Part shown: positions 1 to 9,008 of the stretch, in pieces
How the letters are laid out: each line of letters opens with the position of its first letter
Numbering within the stretch: the first letter of the stretch is position 1
Source of the DNA: Streptomyces sp. RKAG290
Lineage (GTDB): Bacteria; Actinomycetota; Actinomycetes; Streptomycetales; Streptomycetaceae
Direction: 5' to 3'
DNA length: 64,000 bases
Assembly (NCBI RefSeq): GCF_023701695.1
Contig: NZ_JAJOZC010000001.1
Coordinates: 7,830,876 to 7,894,875 of the forward strand
Notes under the pieces: model-generated
What the model saw: only the letters and a program-made list of their open reading frames with translations
Databases searched by the model: none
Told to the model about the DNA's origin: nothing
Translations under genes and position numbers: made by a program

Positions 1-2
1 AC

Positions 3-689
3 GAAATCGTGGGCGAGATCCACGCCAACGACGACGCGGTGCTGGACGAACTGCGGGAACCGCTGCTGGCGGCTCGGCCGGGGTCGCAGTGGGCCGAGGA
101 CGAGCTGGCCGGCGGCGCGCTCCCGCCCGGCGAGTGGTGGGTCGTCGACCCCGCCGAGGGCAACATCAACCACGTCCACGGCATGGACGACTGGTCCGTC
201 ACCGCCACCCTGGTCCGCGACAACCAGCCGGTCCTCACCGTCGTCCATCTCCCGCTGACCGGCGACACCTACACGGCGGTCGCCGGCGGCGGTGCCCACC
301 TCAACGACCGACCCCTGAAGGTCTCCGCCAAGAGCGAGCTCGGCGCCGCGCTCATCGGCACCGGCCAGGCCAAGCCCGGCGAGGACGAGCGCACCTTCCG
401 GCGGATCGGCGACTCCGTCACCGCGATGCTCGTCAACGGACTGGTCGTGCGCGTGTCCGTTCCCGCCACGATGCAACTCATCCACGTCGCCGCCGGGCGC
501 ATGGACGCCTTCTGGCAGTTCTCCGACGTCCGCTCCGGCCTCGTCGCCGGCGCCCTGCTGGTCTCCGAGGCCGGAGGCACCGTCACCGACCTCGCGGGCG
601 AACCCTGGAACACCGGCAGCCGCGATTTCCTGGCCTCCGCCCCCGGCATCCACGCCGCCGCCCTCAAGGTCCTCGCACCGATCGCCTGA
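3..689 (+). CDS. Inositol monophosphatase family protein, 5' partial
   Basis: The reading frame is open to the window edge, so the true start probably lies upstream; a GTG at 9 is the first start codon inside. The product looks like the C-terminal three quarters of an inositol-monophosphatase / FBPase-like metal-dependent phosphatase. The usual DPxDG metal motif appears as WVVDPAEGN, with Glu at the second acidic position. The usual C-terminal W-D-x-A loop appears as FSDVRSGLVAGALLVSEAGG. The family hydrolyses sugar or inositol phosphates with Mg2+ in the cytoplasm. These departures from the consensus suggest an unusual substrate, or the 3'-phosphoadenosine-phosphatase-like branch. A second gene follows 48 bp downstream. 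Confidence 0.75.
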   Translation, partial: EIVGEIHANDDAVLDELREPLLAARPGSQWAEDELAGGALPPGEWWVVDPAEGNINHVHGMDDWSVTATLVRDNQPVLTVVHLPLTGDTYTAVAGGGAHLNDRPLKVSAKSELGAALIGTGQAKPGEDERTFRRIGDSVTAMLVNGLVVRVSVPATMQLIHVAAGRMDAFWQFSDVRSGLVAGALLVSEAGGTVTDLAGEPWNTGSRDFLASAPGIHAAALKVLAPIA

Positions 690-737
690 ACGAAGTCTTC
701 CCCTCCTCTCCACCGATACCGCTAGGAGCATCACCAC

Positions 738-1382
738 ATGACCCACATCGGCATCCTCGGCACGGGCCGCGTCGGAACCACCCTCGCCGGCAAGCTCGCC
801 GCAGCCGGACACCACGTCACCCTCGGCGGCCGCGGCCCCGAAGCCGCCGCCACCCGTGCCCCCGTGCCCTCGCCGCAGATCGCCTTCGCCGACCAGCGCA
901 CCACCGCCCGCACCGCAGACATCGTGATCAACGCGACGCCCGGCGACAGCTCTCTGGAGCGCCTCGCCGACCTGCGCGAGGAACTTGTCGGCAAAATCCT
1001 CATCGACGTTTCCAACGCCACCACCGATGACGGCGACGGCCTGCCCGGCGACCTGTGCTACCCCGGAAGCAGCCTCGCCGAGAAGCTTCAGACCGCGCTC
1101 CCCGACACCCACGTGGTCAAGACCCTCAACACCATGCTTTTCATGGTCATGACCGCTCCCGAAACCCTGTCCACCCCACCGACCGCCTACCTCTCGGGCG
1201 ATGACGAACACGCGAAGAGGACCGTCACCGCCCTGCTCGGCGACCTGGGCTGGCAGCCCGAACAGGTCGAGGACCTCGGCGGTATCACCACGGCCCGCGC
1301 CACCGAGGCCATGATCCTGGTCGTGCCCCACATCCTGCGCCGACACGGCTTCAAGCCCTTCGCGGTCTCCCTCACTCGCTGA
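738..1382 (+). CDS. NADPH-dependent F420 reductase-like NAD(P)-binding protein
   Basis: A 214-residue protein that opens with a Rossmann fold (GILGTGRVGTTLAGKLAAAG, residues 5-24). The following GGRG and the VINATPGDSS segment are typical of the F420:NADP oxidoreductase / coenzyme F420-dependent reductase family (Pfam F420_oxidored). Members move hydride between NADPH and a deazaflavin, or act as orphan dehydrogenases. The start ATG has an AGGAG about 9 bases upstream. It lies 48 bp after the phosphatase on the same strand, so the two may be co-transcribed. The exact substrate cannot be read from the sequence. Confidence 0.8.
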   Translation: MTHIGILGTGRVGTTLAGKLAAAGHHVTLGGRGPEAAATRAPVPSPQIAFADQRTTARTADIVINATPGDSSLERLADLREELVGKILIDVSNATTDDGDGLPGDLCYPGSSLAEKLQTALPDTHVVKTLNTMLFMVMTAPETLSTPPTAYLSGDDEHAKRTVTALLGDLGWQPEQVEDLGGITTARATEAMILVVPHILRRHGFKPFAVSLTR

Positions 1383-1829
1383 CCCAGGAAGAGCGGGCTC
1401 AGATCAAAACCAGTTACCGGGGGTGAGACGGTAGGGGGACTGGTCGCACCTGGGCATCCTCAAGGGAGCCAAGGGGGCGTTTCCAGCCTGTTTTATGGCT
1501 TGTTGGGCGCTTTGCCGAATTTGCTTCTTCTCTCGCTCCTAGCCTGTGATCTGCTGCGGCCGAGTGGCCGCGGAGCGTCGCAGCGCTGGGAGGTATCGGT
1601 GTCGGGCACGAGGGCCGGGCCGACGGAGCTGAACCGGTTGGAGCGGCTGCGGAGTCTGGTGCCGGGGCCGTGCGCGCTGGGTACCAGGTGCGCTTCGCGC
1701 CTTCTGGCTCCGGTCTGATGCCGAGTCGTCGGTTGCCAGCCACCCCGGAAGACGCATCCACACACCCACCTGGACAGCAAGCGCTGGGGCGAACAGTGCT
1801 TCCATCACCTCGTAAGCAAGAGGACCACC
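1383..1829. other. 447-bp intergenic stretch, no supported gene
   Basis: ORFs here are short, overlap one another on both strands and show no recognisable motif. The stretch presumably carries the promoter of the ATP-grasp operon, but I could not single out a convincing -35/-10 pair. Confidence 0.5.
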
Positions 1830-3080
1830 ATGATCGCTTTGGTCGACCCCCTTTCCAGTGGCGTCTTCCTCTCCTCCGCTCTCAGGGAACGTGGCCAGGA
1901 CTGCGTACACCTGTACGAGAAACGCTTTTCACGGACGGCCAGAAGCGACGCGAGCGCGCCTGTCCTGATCGCGGGTGAAAACACGGCGGACACGGTAGCC
2001 GCACTGCGCCACCGGGGCATCCGGCACGTTGTTCCTGGCAGCGAGTTCGGCGTCGCGTTGGCCCATGACCTTGCAGCAGCCCTGGGTCTGGCGCGCAACG
2101 AGGACGAGACGGCCGCCGCGCGGCGGGACAAGGCGCTGATGGGCGAAGCCCTGCGGAGGGCCGGCGTGCCCTGCGCGGGGCAGGCCGCAGTGGGAACGGT
2201 GGAGGACCTGACCGGGGCCCTTCGGCGTCTTGGGCTTCCCGTGGTCGTGAAGCCCAGCCACAGCTCCGGCAGCGACGGCTGCAGGGTGTGCTGGACGGAA
2301 ACAGAGGCGGTGACTCACTTCCTCGACATTCACGAACAGATGAACCTCGTGGGCCTTCCCAACGACAAGATTCTCGTACAGGAGTACTTGCACGGCGAGC
2401 AGTACGTGGTGACAACGGTGAGTCTGGACGGCCGGCACGTGGTGTGTGAGGTGACACGAAATGTCATCGCCGAGCTCGACGGCCTTCCGGTGCGCCGGTA
2501 CAACGTCAGCTGCCCAAGCCTTGGGGCAGCCGAGCGGAAATTGGTGTCCTACACCCTCGACTGCCTGGACGCTCTGGGGATTCGTCATGGCGCAGCCAAT
2601 GCCGACGTGCGCCTCACCTCTGACGGCCCGCGCCTGATCGAGGTCAATGCGCGCATCCTGGGGCCGGTGCTCCACCCCGATCCGTACTTCGCCGCGTTCG
2701 GCAGCAGTCAGCAGCACTTACTGGCAGAGAGCCTCGACGACCCCGCCTCGTTCCGGACCCGCTTCACCGACCCATACGCTCCGCCGCAGGTGATGGGCAA
2801 GGCGTTCGTGCGTTGCTGGGAGTCCGGAGTCCTGACTGCGGTCCCGGGCCTGTCATCCGTGCGCCGACTCCCGGGTTTCCACAGCGTGCAGGGACTGCCG
2901 TGCGTCGGGGAACCGATCCGGAAGAGCACCCTGACCAAAGGCAGGACAGGGATCGTCTACTTCGTCCATCCCCAGGAACCCGTGGTCCGGCAGTCTCTTG
3001 AGGCGCTGAGCAGACTGGAGGACGAAGGGGCCCTCTTTCACGTCACGCCTGCGCCGACGACGGAAAGTGGCTGTACATGA
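1830..3080 (+). CDS. ATP-grasp ligase (carboxylate-amine ligase family)
   Basis: A 416-residue ATP-grasp enzyme. After an N-terminal Rossmann-like part (1-100) come the central ATP-binding elements. VVVKPSHSSGSDG (Lys141) is the glycine-rich lid. ILVQEYLHGEQYVV is the adenine-contacting strand. The C-terminal metal/phosphate site is DVRLTSDG...RLIEVNAR (Glu271, Asn273). It resembles the BL00235 / L-amino-acid ligase / CARNS-like branch, which activates a carboxylate as acyl phosphate and couples it to an amine. ATG has GAGG upstream. It overlaps the next gene by ATGA, so it is translationally coupled to a methyltransferase. The likely role is making an amide in a small natural product. Substrates are unknown. 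Confidence 0.85.
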   Translation: MIALVDPLSSGVFLSSALRERGQDCVHLYEKRFSRTARSDASAPVLIAGENTADTVAALRHRGIRHVVPGSEFGVALAHDLAAALGLARNEDETAAARRDKALMGEALRRAGVPCAGQAAVGTVEDLTGALRRLGLPVVVKPSHSSGSDGCRVCWTETEAVTHFLDIHEQMNLVGLPNDKILVQEYLHGEQYVVTTVSLDGRHVVCEVTRNVIAELDGLPVRRYNVSCPSLGAAERKLVSYTLDCLDALGIRHGAANADVRLTSDGPRLIEVNARILGPVLHPDPYFAAFGSSQQHLLAESLDDPASFRTRFTDPYAPPQVMGKAFVRCWESGVLTAVPGLSSVRRLPGFHSVQGLPCVGEPIRKSTLTKGRTGIVYFVHPQEPVVRQSLEALSRLEDEGALFHVTPAPTTESGCT

Positions 3081-3904
3081 ACGACGTATTCTCCACGCTG
3101 GCCGCGTGTGATCGCGAGACCACGCAGCAGATTGCGTCAGTGCTGAACTCCCGCAGGCAGGACCCGGATCAGTACCGGATGACGCAGCGATTCCTCAAGG
3201 CCGTCGACGTCACCTCCGGACCAGTGCTGGAGATCGGCTGTGGTTCTGGTGAACTTCTCGCCGACCTCTGCGACCGGACGCCTACCGCCCCAGTTGTCGG
3301 CATCGACCACAGCGTCGACCTGCTGAGGATGGCCGGCCTCTCGAACGGAACAGCGGGGAACCTCAGGCTTCTGGCAGCCGACGCGCACCGGCTGCCGTTC
3401 GCCGCCGAGTCGTTCTCGACGGTCCTCATGTACACATTGCTCAGCCACACTCCGGACATCCGCTCGGTGCTCCAAGAGGCATACAGGGTGTGCCGCCAGG
3501 GAGGGCAGATCGCTGTACTGGACGGTGACTACGCATCGACGGACTTCTCACTGGGACCGCACGATCCGCTGAACGCTTGCGTGGCCGCCTGGCGTGCACA
3601 GTACGTCGTGAACACGCACGACCTTCGATCCCTCCCGCGATTGCTGGAAGCGGCAGGCTTCCAGCTCATGCAGGCAGGTTCCCATAGCTACACCGCTGCG
3701 CACTCGGCCTACGCGTACACCATCATCGACCGAGGCGTGGACACGATGCTCGACAGCGGGACGATCGGCAAAGACCTCGCCCGCTCGCTGAAGGACGAAG
3801 CGCGCCGCAGGGCACACGAGGAAGGGTTCCTCGGCAGCATCACTTATCGCTTCGCGCTGGCTTGCAGGCGCCCATCCGCCAGTACAGCGCCCCCGAAAGC
3901 CTAG
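3077..3904 (+). CDS. Class I SAM-dependent methyltransferase
   Basis: A 275-residue methyltransferase of the Methyltransf_11/25 type. Motif I is VLEIGCGSGELL (residues 50-61), the acidic strand-2 end is VVGIDHS, motif II is AADAHRLPFAAESF and motif IV is TVLMYTLLSH. The fold is the Rossmann-like SAM-binding one. The start ATG overlaps the stop of the ATP-grasp gene (ATGA), so it is the second gene of an operon. The stop is followed 9 bases later by the start of the FAD protein. It probably methylates the product of the ligase or its precursor on N or O. The acceptor is not predictable. Confidence 0.88.
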   Translation: MNDVFSTLAACDRETTQQIASVLNSRRQDPDQYRMTQRFLKAVDVTSGPVLEIGCGSGELLADLCDRTPTAPVVGIDHSVDLLRMAGLSNGTAGNLRLLAADAHRLPFAAESFSTVLMYTLLSHTPDIRSVLQEAYRVCRQGGQIAVLDGDYASTDFSLGPHDPLNACVAAWRAQYVVNTHDLRSLPRLLEAAGFQLMQAGSHSYTAAHSAYAYTIIDRGVDTMLDSGTIGKDLARSLKDEARRRAHEEGFLGSITYRFALACRRPSASTAPPKA

Positions 3905-3913
3905 GAGCTGCGC

Positions 3914-5406
3914 ATGCGAATCTGCATTGTGGGCGGGGCACGGCCGCGGCATGTCTCGTCATGGCGCTAGCCCGTGCGCTCGGCTCCCGAACCGTTGACC
4001 TCGTGATCGTGGAGCCCTCGGACCAGCTGTGGCGCGGCAGGGCGTATCGAATGGACCGGGACGAGATCGTGGTGAACGCCCCACCCTCCATGATGACGCT
4101 GGACCCGAACGATCCGGAGCACGCACAGCGGTGGCTCGCCCGTCGCCACGACGGGGGCTGTGCTCCCGACTCGTGGACGCAGGAAGTCTTCCCTCCGCGG
4201 CATGTCTACGGCCGCTACCTCGAGGAAACTCTCTCTCGGACCCTGGACGGCCTGACGGAAGCCGGCTGGCGTGTCAACTGGGTGCGTCGACGCGTCGCGA
4301 GTGTCGCGCCCGACGGTGACAAGGCACTGGTCGGACTGGAGGACGGGACCACCGTCCCGTGCGACTACGCAGTGCTGTGCGTCGGAGAACCGTCCGGCTA
4401 CGACCCCTACGAACTCGCCGGCCACCCTTCCTACATCAGCTGTCCCTATCCCGTGGCATCCACTCTCGACACCGTTCATCCGTCGGCCTCCGTGGCCGTC
4501 ATCGGCTGCGGGCTCACCGCTGTCGACGTCGTCCTGGGACTGCGCGCCCAAAGACATCAGGGGCAGATCACACTGCTTTCACGGGACGGCATCCTGGCTG
4601 CCGTGCGCCGCCCACGACAGGTCGGCCGCCCGACACTGATGACCCCCGAAACCGTCCGGGACCGGCTTGAGCGCTCGTCCTCACCTCTTCGGCTGTCGAC
4701 GGTGGCCGCTCTGGCCCGGGCAGAAGCACTTCGCGCGGGGGCCACGCCAAAGCAACTCGCCGCCGAGAAGTCCATGGCGGACTGGGGGTTGAGCCGCGTA
4801 CGCCGACAACTCGCCGACCGGGAACACGTACGGGACGTCGACTGGCTCCAGGTCACCACCTGGGCTCTGATCACCACCGTGCACTATTGGTGGCCGACTC
4901 TGCCCCGCACCGATCGGCAGCAGTTCTTCCGCCGCTACCACCGACTGTGGGCCAGCTTCACTTCCCCCATGCCCGCCGCAACGGCCGGCACACTCGTTGG
5001 AATGGCCGACAGCGGTCAGTTGCAAGTCCTACGCGGCCTTGAGAAGGTCACGCCCGCGAAGCGGGGGTTCCGGGTCGCGGCACAGCACCACACGGTGGAA
5101 GCCGACGTGGTGATCGCCGCTGCAACCGCGGCACCGACGGCACACCCAGCCACGCCACATGAGCTGATGGACTCGCTGATCCGTAACGGGTGTGGACAAC
5201 GGCACCCGGACGGTGGCTTGCGCGTGCAGCCGGAAACCGGACGGCTGGTCAACCGGATCGGCAGGCCCCAGCGGTCGCTTCTTGCCCTGGGCCACCTCAC
5301 CAGCGGCACCCACTACTACATGTCCGGCATCCCGATGCTCGTATGGCGCAGCGAAGCAGTCGCCGCGGCGATCGCCGCCGATTCCTCAACCAGCCCAAGC
5401 CTGTAA
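3914..5406 (+). CDS. FAD/NAD(P)-binding oxidoreductase, single-base frameshift near its N-terminus
   Basis: About 497 residues once repaired. The ATG at 3914 follows AGGAG at 3903 and reads MRICIVGG, then falls out of frame. Adding one G to the run at 3935-3938 restores IVGGGTAAACLVMALARAL, a classical dinucleotide-binding motif in frame with everything downstream. A second Rossmann motif, VAVIGCGLTAVDVVLGL, follows in the middle. The layout matches the NAD_binding_9 / FAD-NAD(P)-binding family of flavoproteins. The PPSMMTLDP segment is also typical. As third gene of the ATP-grasp/methyltransferase operon it would oxidise or hydroxylate the intermediate. The missing base could be a sequencing error or a real inactivating mutation. 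Confidence 0.8.
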
Positions 5407-5489
5407 GGGCACCGGCCCTGCCCCGCACACTCCACGTCGGTGCGGTCTACGGGGGAGCCTATCCGTCGCTTGTCCTCTTGAACTTGGAA

Positions 5490-6608
5490 TCAGGCGGCGA
5501 CGAGCTCCTGCTCGCGTTCCGGCGTTTTGACCTTGGGCTTCTTGTTCGGCAGTGAGAGCCGGAAGACCTTGTGCCACGCGGAGAACACCTGCTTGGGCAG
5601 CGGGCCGGTGACGTACTCCAGCTCGTACTTGTCGAACAGCGCGCGCACCTTCACCGCAACCTCGGCGTACCGGTTGCTCGGCAGGTCCGGGAACAGGTGG
5701 TGCTCGATCTGGTGCGACAGGTTGCCGGTCATGAAGTGCATGGCCTTGCTGCCGCTGATGTTCGCCGAGCCCATCATCTGGCGCAGGTACCACTGGCCGC
5801 GCGTCTCACCCTTGATCGACCGGCGCTCGAAGACCTGTACGCCCTCGGGGAAGTGCCCGCACATGATCACCGAGTGGGACCAGATGTTGCGGACCAGGTT
5901 CGCGGTGAACGTGGCGGCGAGCGTGGGGAGGAACGACGGGCCCGACAGCAGCGGGTGGACCACGTAGTCCTTGAGCACCTGCTTGCGGATCTTGCGGCCC
6001 ACGGCCCTGGCCCGCGCGCGGAACTCCGGGTTCTTGCGTCGGCGCTTGTGCAGGTTCATGCCGAGCTCCAGGTCGTACGCTGCGATGCCGTACTCGAAGA
6101 AGCAGGCGTTGAGGAAGTTCCACAGCGGCTGGCCGAGGTGGAACGGGTGCCACTTCTGGTCCTCGTCGACGCGCATGATGCCGTAGCCGAGGTCGTTGTC
6201 CTTGCCGATCACGTTGGTGTACGTGTGGTGCAGCTCGTTGTGCGAGTGCTTCCACTGCTCGGACGGCGAGACGTGATCCCACTCCCAGGTGGTGGAGTGG
6301 ATCTTCGGGTCCCGCATCCAGTCCCACTGGCCGTGCAGGACGTTGTGGCCGATCTCCATGTTGTCCATGATCTTTGCCACGGACAGCCCGGCGGTGCCGA
6401 GCAGCCACGCGGGCGGGAAGATCGAGAACAGCAGCACACCCCTGCTGACCAGCTCGAGCTTGCGCTGGGCCGAGATGACCTTTCGGATGTAGGCGGCGTC
6501 TTGCTCGCCGCGGCCGGCGATGACCTCGTCACGGATCGCGTCCAGCTCGCGGCCCAGCTCCTCGATCTGCTCCGCGGTCAGGTGGGCGGTGGGGTCGATG
6601 GCGGTCAA
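5490..6608 (-). CDS. DesA3-like membrane fatty-acid desaturase
   Basis: A 372-residue acyl-CoA/acyl-lipid desaturase with the three histidine boxes of the family: GHNVLHG (His88/92), HSHNELHHTY (His123-128) and HQIEHHLFP near residue 306. These bind the di-iron centre that removes hydrogens, usually at delta-9. Hydrophobic segments at about 55-75 and 215-235 anchor it in the membrane. It lies 7 bases downstream of a ferredoxin reductase on the same strand. That is the arrangement of M. tuberculosis DesA3 and its oxidoreductase partner, so the reductase probably supplies electrons. The operon is divergent from a PucR regulator. Confidence 0.92.
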   Translation of the reverse strand: MTAIDPTAHLTAEQIEELGRELDAIRDEVIAGRGEQDAAYIRKVISAQRKLELVSRGVLLFSIFPPAWLLGTAGLSVAKIMDNMEIGHNVLHGQWDWMRDPKIHSTTWEWDHVSPSEQWKHSHNELHHTYTNVIGKDNDLGYGIMRVDEDQKWHPFHLGQPLWNFLNACFFEYGIAAYDLELGMNLHKRRRKNPEFRARARAVGRKIRKQVLKDYVVHPLLSGPSFLPTLAATFTANLVRNIWSHSVIMCGHFPEGVQVFERRSIKGETRGQWYLRQMMGSANISGSKAMHFMTGNLSHQIEHHLFPDLPSNRYAEVAVKVRALFDKYELEYVTGPLPKQVFSAWHKVFRLSLPNKKPKVKTPEREQELVAA

Positions 6609-6615
6609 GGTGCTC

Positions 6616-7677
6616 CTACCGTTCGATGTCGCAGGGGCCCGCCGCGGCGGACACGCAGGTCTGGATGAGGACGCCCGGCTCGGCCTCGGTGATCTCGCCG
6701 GTGCGCAGGTCGCGGACGGCGCCCGCCTTGAGCGGCGTGACGCAGCCGAAGCAGATGCCCATGCGGCACCCGGAGGGCATGAGCACGTCGGCCTCCTCGC
6801 CGACGTCCAGCAACGGCGTGGCGCCGTCCGCGTCGACGGTCTTGCCGGTGGTGCTGAACGTGACCTCGCCGCCGTTACCGTCGCCGGCTAGGGCGATGCT
6901 GGGGCGGAAGCGTTCGGTGTGCAGGCGCTCCTGTACGCCGTGCTCGGTCCAGTGCTTTTCGGCGGCGTCGAGCAGGCCCGCGGGCCCGCAAGCCCAGGTC
7001 TCGCGCTCGGCCCAGTCGGGCACGAGTGCGTCGAGACGGGCGATGTCGAGCATGCCGTCCGTGTCGGTGTGCAGCTCGGTGAGACGCAGCTTCTTGTCCG
7101 CGACCAGGTGGTGCAGATCGTCGCGGAAGATCACGTCTTGCGGCTGTGGCGCGGAGTGGACCATGACGACGTCGTCGAACGCGGTGTCGCGCAGCATGCC
7201 CATCACGGGCGTGATGCCGCTGCCGGCCGTCAGGTAGAGCACCTTGGCGGGCTTGGCCTCCGGCAGCACGAAGTCCCCGGTCGCCTGGTCGAGCTGGATC
7301 AGCGTGCCCGGTTCTGCCCTGCGGACCAGGTGGTTGCTGACCTTGCCGTCCGGGATCGCCTTCACGGTGATCGTGACGCGGCCGTCCCGGCGGTTTGTCG
7401 GCGAGGTGATGGAGTAGGCACGCCACAGGCGCACCCCGTCGACGTCGACCCCGATCCGCACATATTGACCGGCTGTGTGGCCGCGCCAGCCCCGTCCGGG
7501 CCTGATCACGAGGGTCGCGGCGTCACTCGTCTCGGGGTGCACGGCCTCGATACGCCCACGCAGGTCAGCGCCCGCACGCAGCGGGCTGACCAGGTCGAGG
7601 TAGTCCGACGGCAGCAGCGGCGTCGTGACCATCTCCAGCAGTTTCCACGCCCTGCTGCGGAGGGCTGCACTCGTCAT
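6616..7677 (-). CDS. Ferredoxin reductase with C-terminal 2Fe-2S domain (desaturase electron donor)
   Basis: A 353-residue flavoprotein. The FAD-binding RAYSITS (RxYS) lies in the first domain. The NAD(P) site is LTAGSGITPVMGML. The C-terminal plant-type ferredoxin domain has the cluster cysteines CRMGICFGC plus a later TC. It transfers electrons from NAD(P)H through FAD and 2Fe-2S to the adjacent desaturase. I start it at the ATG ending at 7677; the frame stays open further upstream, but that extension is arginine/alanine shadow sequence overlapping the PucR gene. The spacing to the desaturase suggests one transcript. Confidence 0.9.
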   Translation of the reverse strand: MTSAALRSRAWKLLEMVTTPLLPSDYLDLVSPLRAGADLRGRIEAVHPETSDAATLVIRPGRGWRGHTAGQYVRIGVDVDGVRLWRAYSITSPTNRRDGRVTITVKAIPDGKVSNHLVRRAEPGTLIQLDQATGDFVLPEAKPAKVLYLTAGSGITPVMGMLRDTAFDDVVMVHSAPQPQDVIFRDDLHHLVADKKLRLTELHTDTDGMLDIARLDALVPDWAERETWACGPAGLLDAAEKHWTEHGVQERLHTERFRPSIALAGDGNGGEVTFSTTGKTVDADGATPLLDVGEEADVLMPSGCRMGICFGCVTPLKAGAVRDLRTGEITEAEPGVLIQTCVSAAAGPCDIER

Positions 7678-7743
7678 GACTCCAGCTTGATGTGCCTCAG
7701 GGCGTAAAGTCCTGTCCGTAGGACGTGAATCTGGTCGGCTGAA

Positions 7744-7760
7744 TTGTTCGCAGGGAACAA
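7744..7760. promoter_or_regulatory. Perfect inverted repeat TTGTTC-N5-GAACAA, candidate operator
   Basis: Six-base arms separated by five bases lie in the 114-bp divergent gap between the reductase/desaturase operon and the PucR gene. The position suits a site bound by the adjacent regulator to control both directions. The role is inferred from position and symmetry only. Confidence 0.5.
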
Positions 7761-7791
7761 AAAAATGGGGCATGTAATCCGGAGGGCCACC

Positions 7792-8904
7792 GTGCTGGCC
7801 CTGGATGAGACGACGGTCACCGCACTTCGGGCCGCGCTGAAGAGCACCGCCGACGAGGTCGTCCAGGCGATCATCGACGAGGTCCCTCCCTACGCCAATG
7901 CCCTTTCGGGCCGCATGGGCGCCACCATCCGCCGAGCCGTCCGCACCGCTCTGGGGCACTACCTGGACCTCGCGAGCGGGAACGCCACAGGCGGCGACGC
8001 CGGTGACGCGGCCTACGAGCTGGGCCGCGGCGAGGTGCGCGACGGCCGTTCGATGGACGCCCTGCTCAGCGCCTACCGCGTCGGCGCCCGCGTGGCCTGG
8101 CGGTGGCTGGCAGCGGGTGCGGTACCCGCAGGTCTGCCCGCCGTCGAGGTCGCCAAGTTCGCCGAACTGACCTTCGCCTACATCGACGAGCTCTCGGCCG
8201 CGAGCGCCGCGGGCCACGCCGACGAACTGGCCGCCCGGGGCAGGGCCCACGAGCGCCACCTGGAACTCCTGGCCCGTGACCTCCTCGCCGGCGCGAGCCC
8301 GGACGTGCTGCTTGCCTCTGTCCAGCGGGCCGGGTGGCAGCCTCCGGTTTCGCTGACCGCGGTCCTGCTGCCCGCCGCCCAGGCCCGGCCTGCCTACCGG
8401 GCGCTCGACCCGAGCACCCTCGTCCTCGACGATCTCCCGGACGCGACCGGTGTGCTGCTCGTCCCTGATGCCGACCGATCACATCTCTTGCGGCAGCTGA
8501 CCGACCGCACCGCCGTGGTCGGCCCGGCCCGGCCGTGGACCCGTGCGTCCGCCTCGTACGCACGAGCCGTACGGGCGCGCTCCCTCTCCTCTGATTTTCG
8601 GGACACCGAGGACCACCTGCCCGAGCTGGTGTTGAGTGCCGACGTGGAGGCCTTCGCAGACCTGCGTGCCCGAGCTCTCGCACCGTTGCGGACCCTGCCC
8701 GTCGCGACCGCACGGCGGCTGGAGGAGACGTTGCGGGCGTGGCTGCTGCACCAGGGCAGGCGGGACGAGGTGGCGGCGGCGTTGTTCGTCCATCCCCAGA
8801 CAGTCCGGTACCGGATGTCGCAACTGCGGGAGCTGTTTCCGGATCTCGCATCGCCACACCGGGTGCTTGAACTGACGCTGGCGGTCGGTCTTGGGGTCAG
8901 GTGA
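7792..8904 (+). CDS. PucR-family transcriptional regulator
   Basis: About 370 residues. The N-terminal two thirds is a helical sensor-like region. The C-terminus has the PucR helix-turn-helix (HTH_30), seen as RRDEVAAALFVHPQTVRYRMSQ followed by LRELFPDL. I choose GTG 7792 because GGAGGG sits about 7 bases upstream; ATG 7765 and TTG 7744 are in frame but poorly placed, and the latter falls inside the inverted repeat. It is divergent from the desaturase operon and is the likely regulator of it. The effector is unknown. Confidence 0.85.
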   Translation: MLALDETTVTALRAALKSTADEVVQAIIDEVPPYANALSGRMGATIRRAVRTALGHYLDLASGNATGGDAGDAAYELGRGEVRDGRSMDALLSAYRVGARVAWRWLAAGAVPAGLPAVEVAKFAELTFAYIDELSAASAAGHADELAARGRAHERHLELLARDLLAGASPDVLLASVQRAGWQPPVSLTAVLLPAAQARPAYRALDPSTLVLDDLPDATGVLLVPDADRSHLLRQLTDRTAVVGPARPWTRASASYARAVRARSLSSDFRDTEDHLPELVLSADVEAFADLRARALAPLRTLPVATARRLEETLRAWLLHQGRRDEVAAALFVHPQTVRYRMSQLRELFPDLASPHRVLELTLAVGLGVR

Positions 8905-9008
8905 CGTGTACGTCGACCGCCCACGAGCGCGTCCGCGAGCGGTCCAGGAACGGTGCCCCGGGAGGGATGATGGGGATGGAAAGACGGAACATGAGGTCAG
9001 GAGTTTCC

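Noticed and set aside
89..1030. Long arginine-rich ORF overlapping the first two genes
   Set aside because: Out-of-frame shadow of GC-rich coding sequence; composition is almost all Arg/Pro/Gly with no motif.
5571..6668. 365-codon plus-strand ORF antisense to the desaturase
   Set aside because: Antisense shadow; the minus strand carries the three histidine boxes of a real desaturase.
7678..8259. Upstream extension of the ferredoxin reductase ORF
   Set aside because: Extension overlaps the PucR gene in antisense and has no homology; the internal ATG gives a family-length protein.
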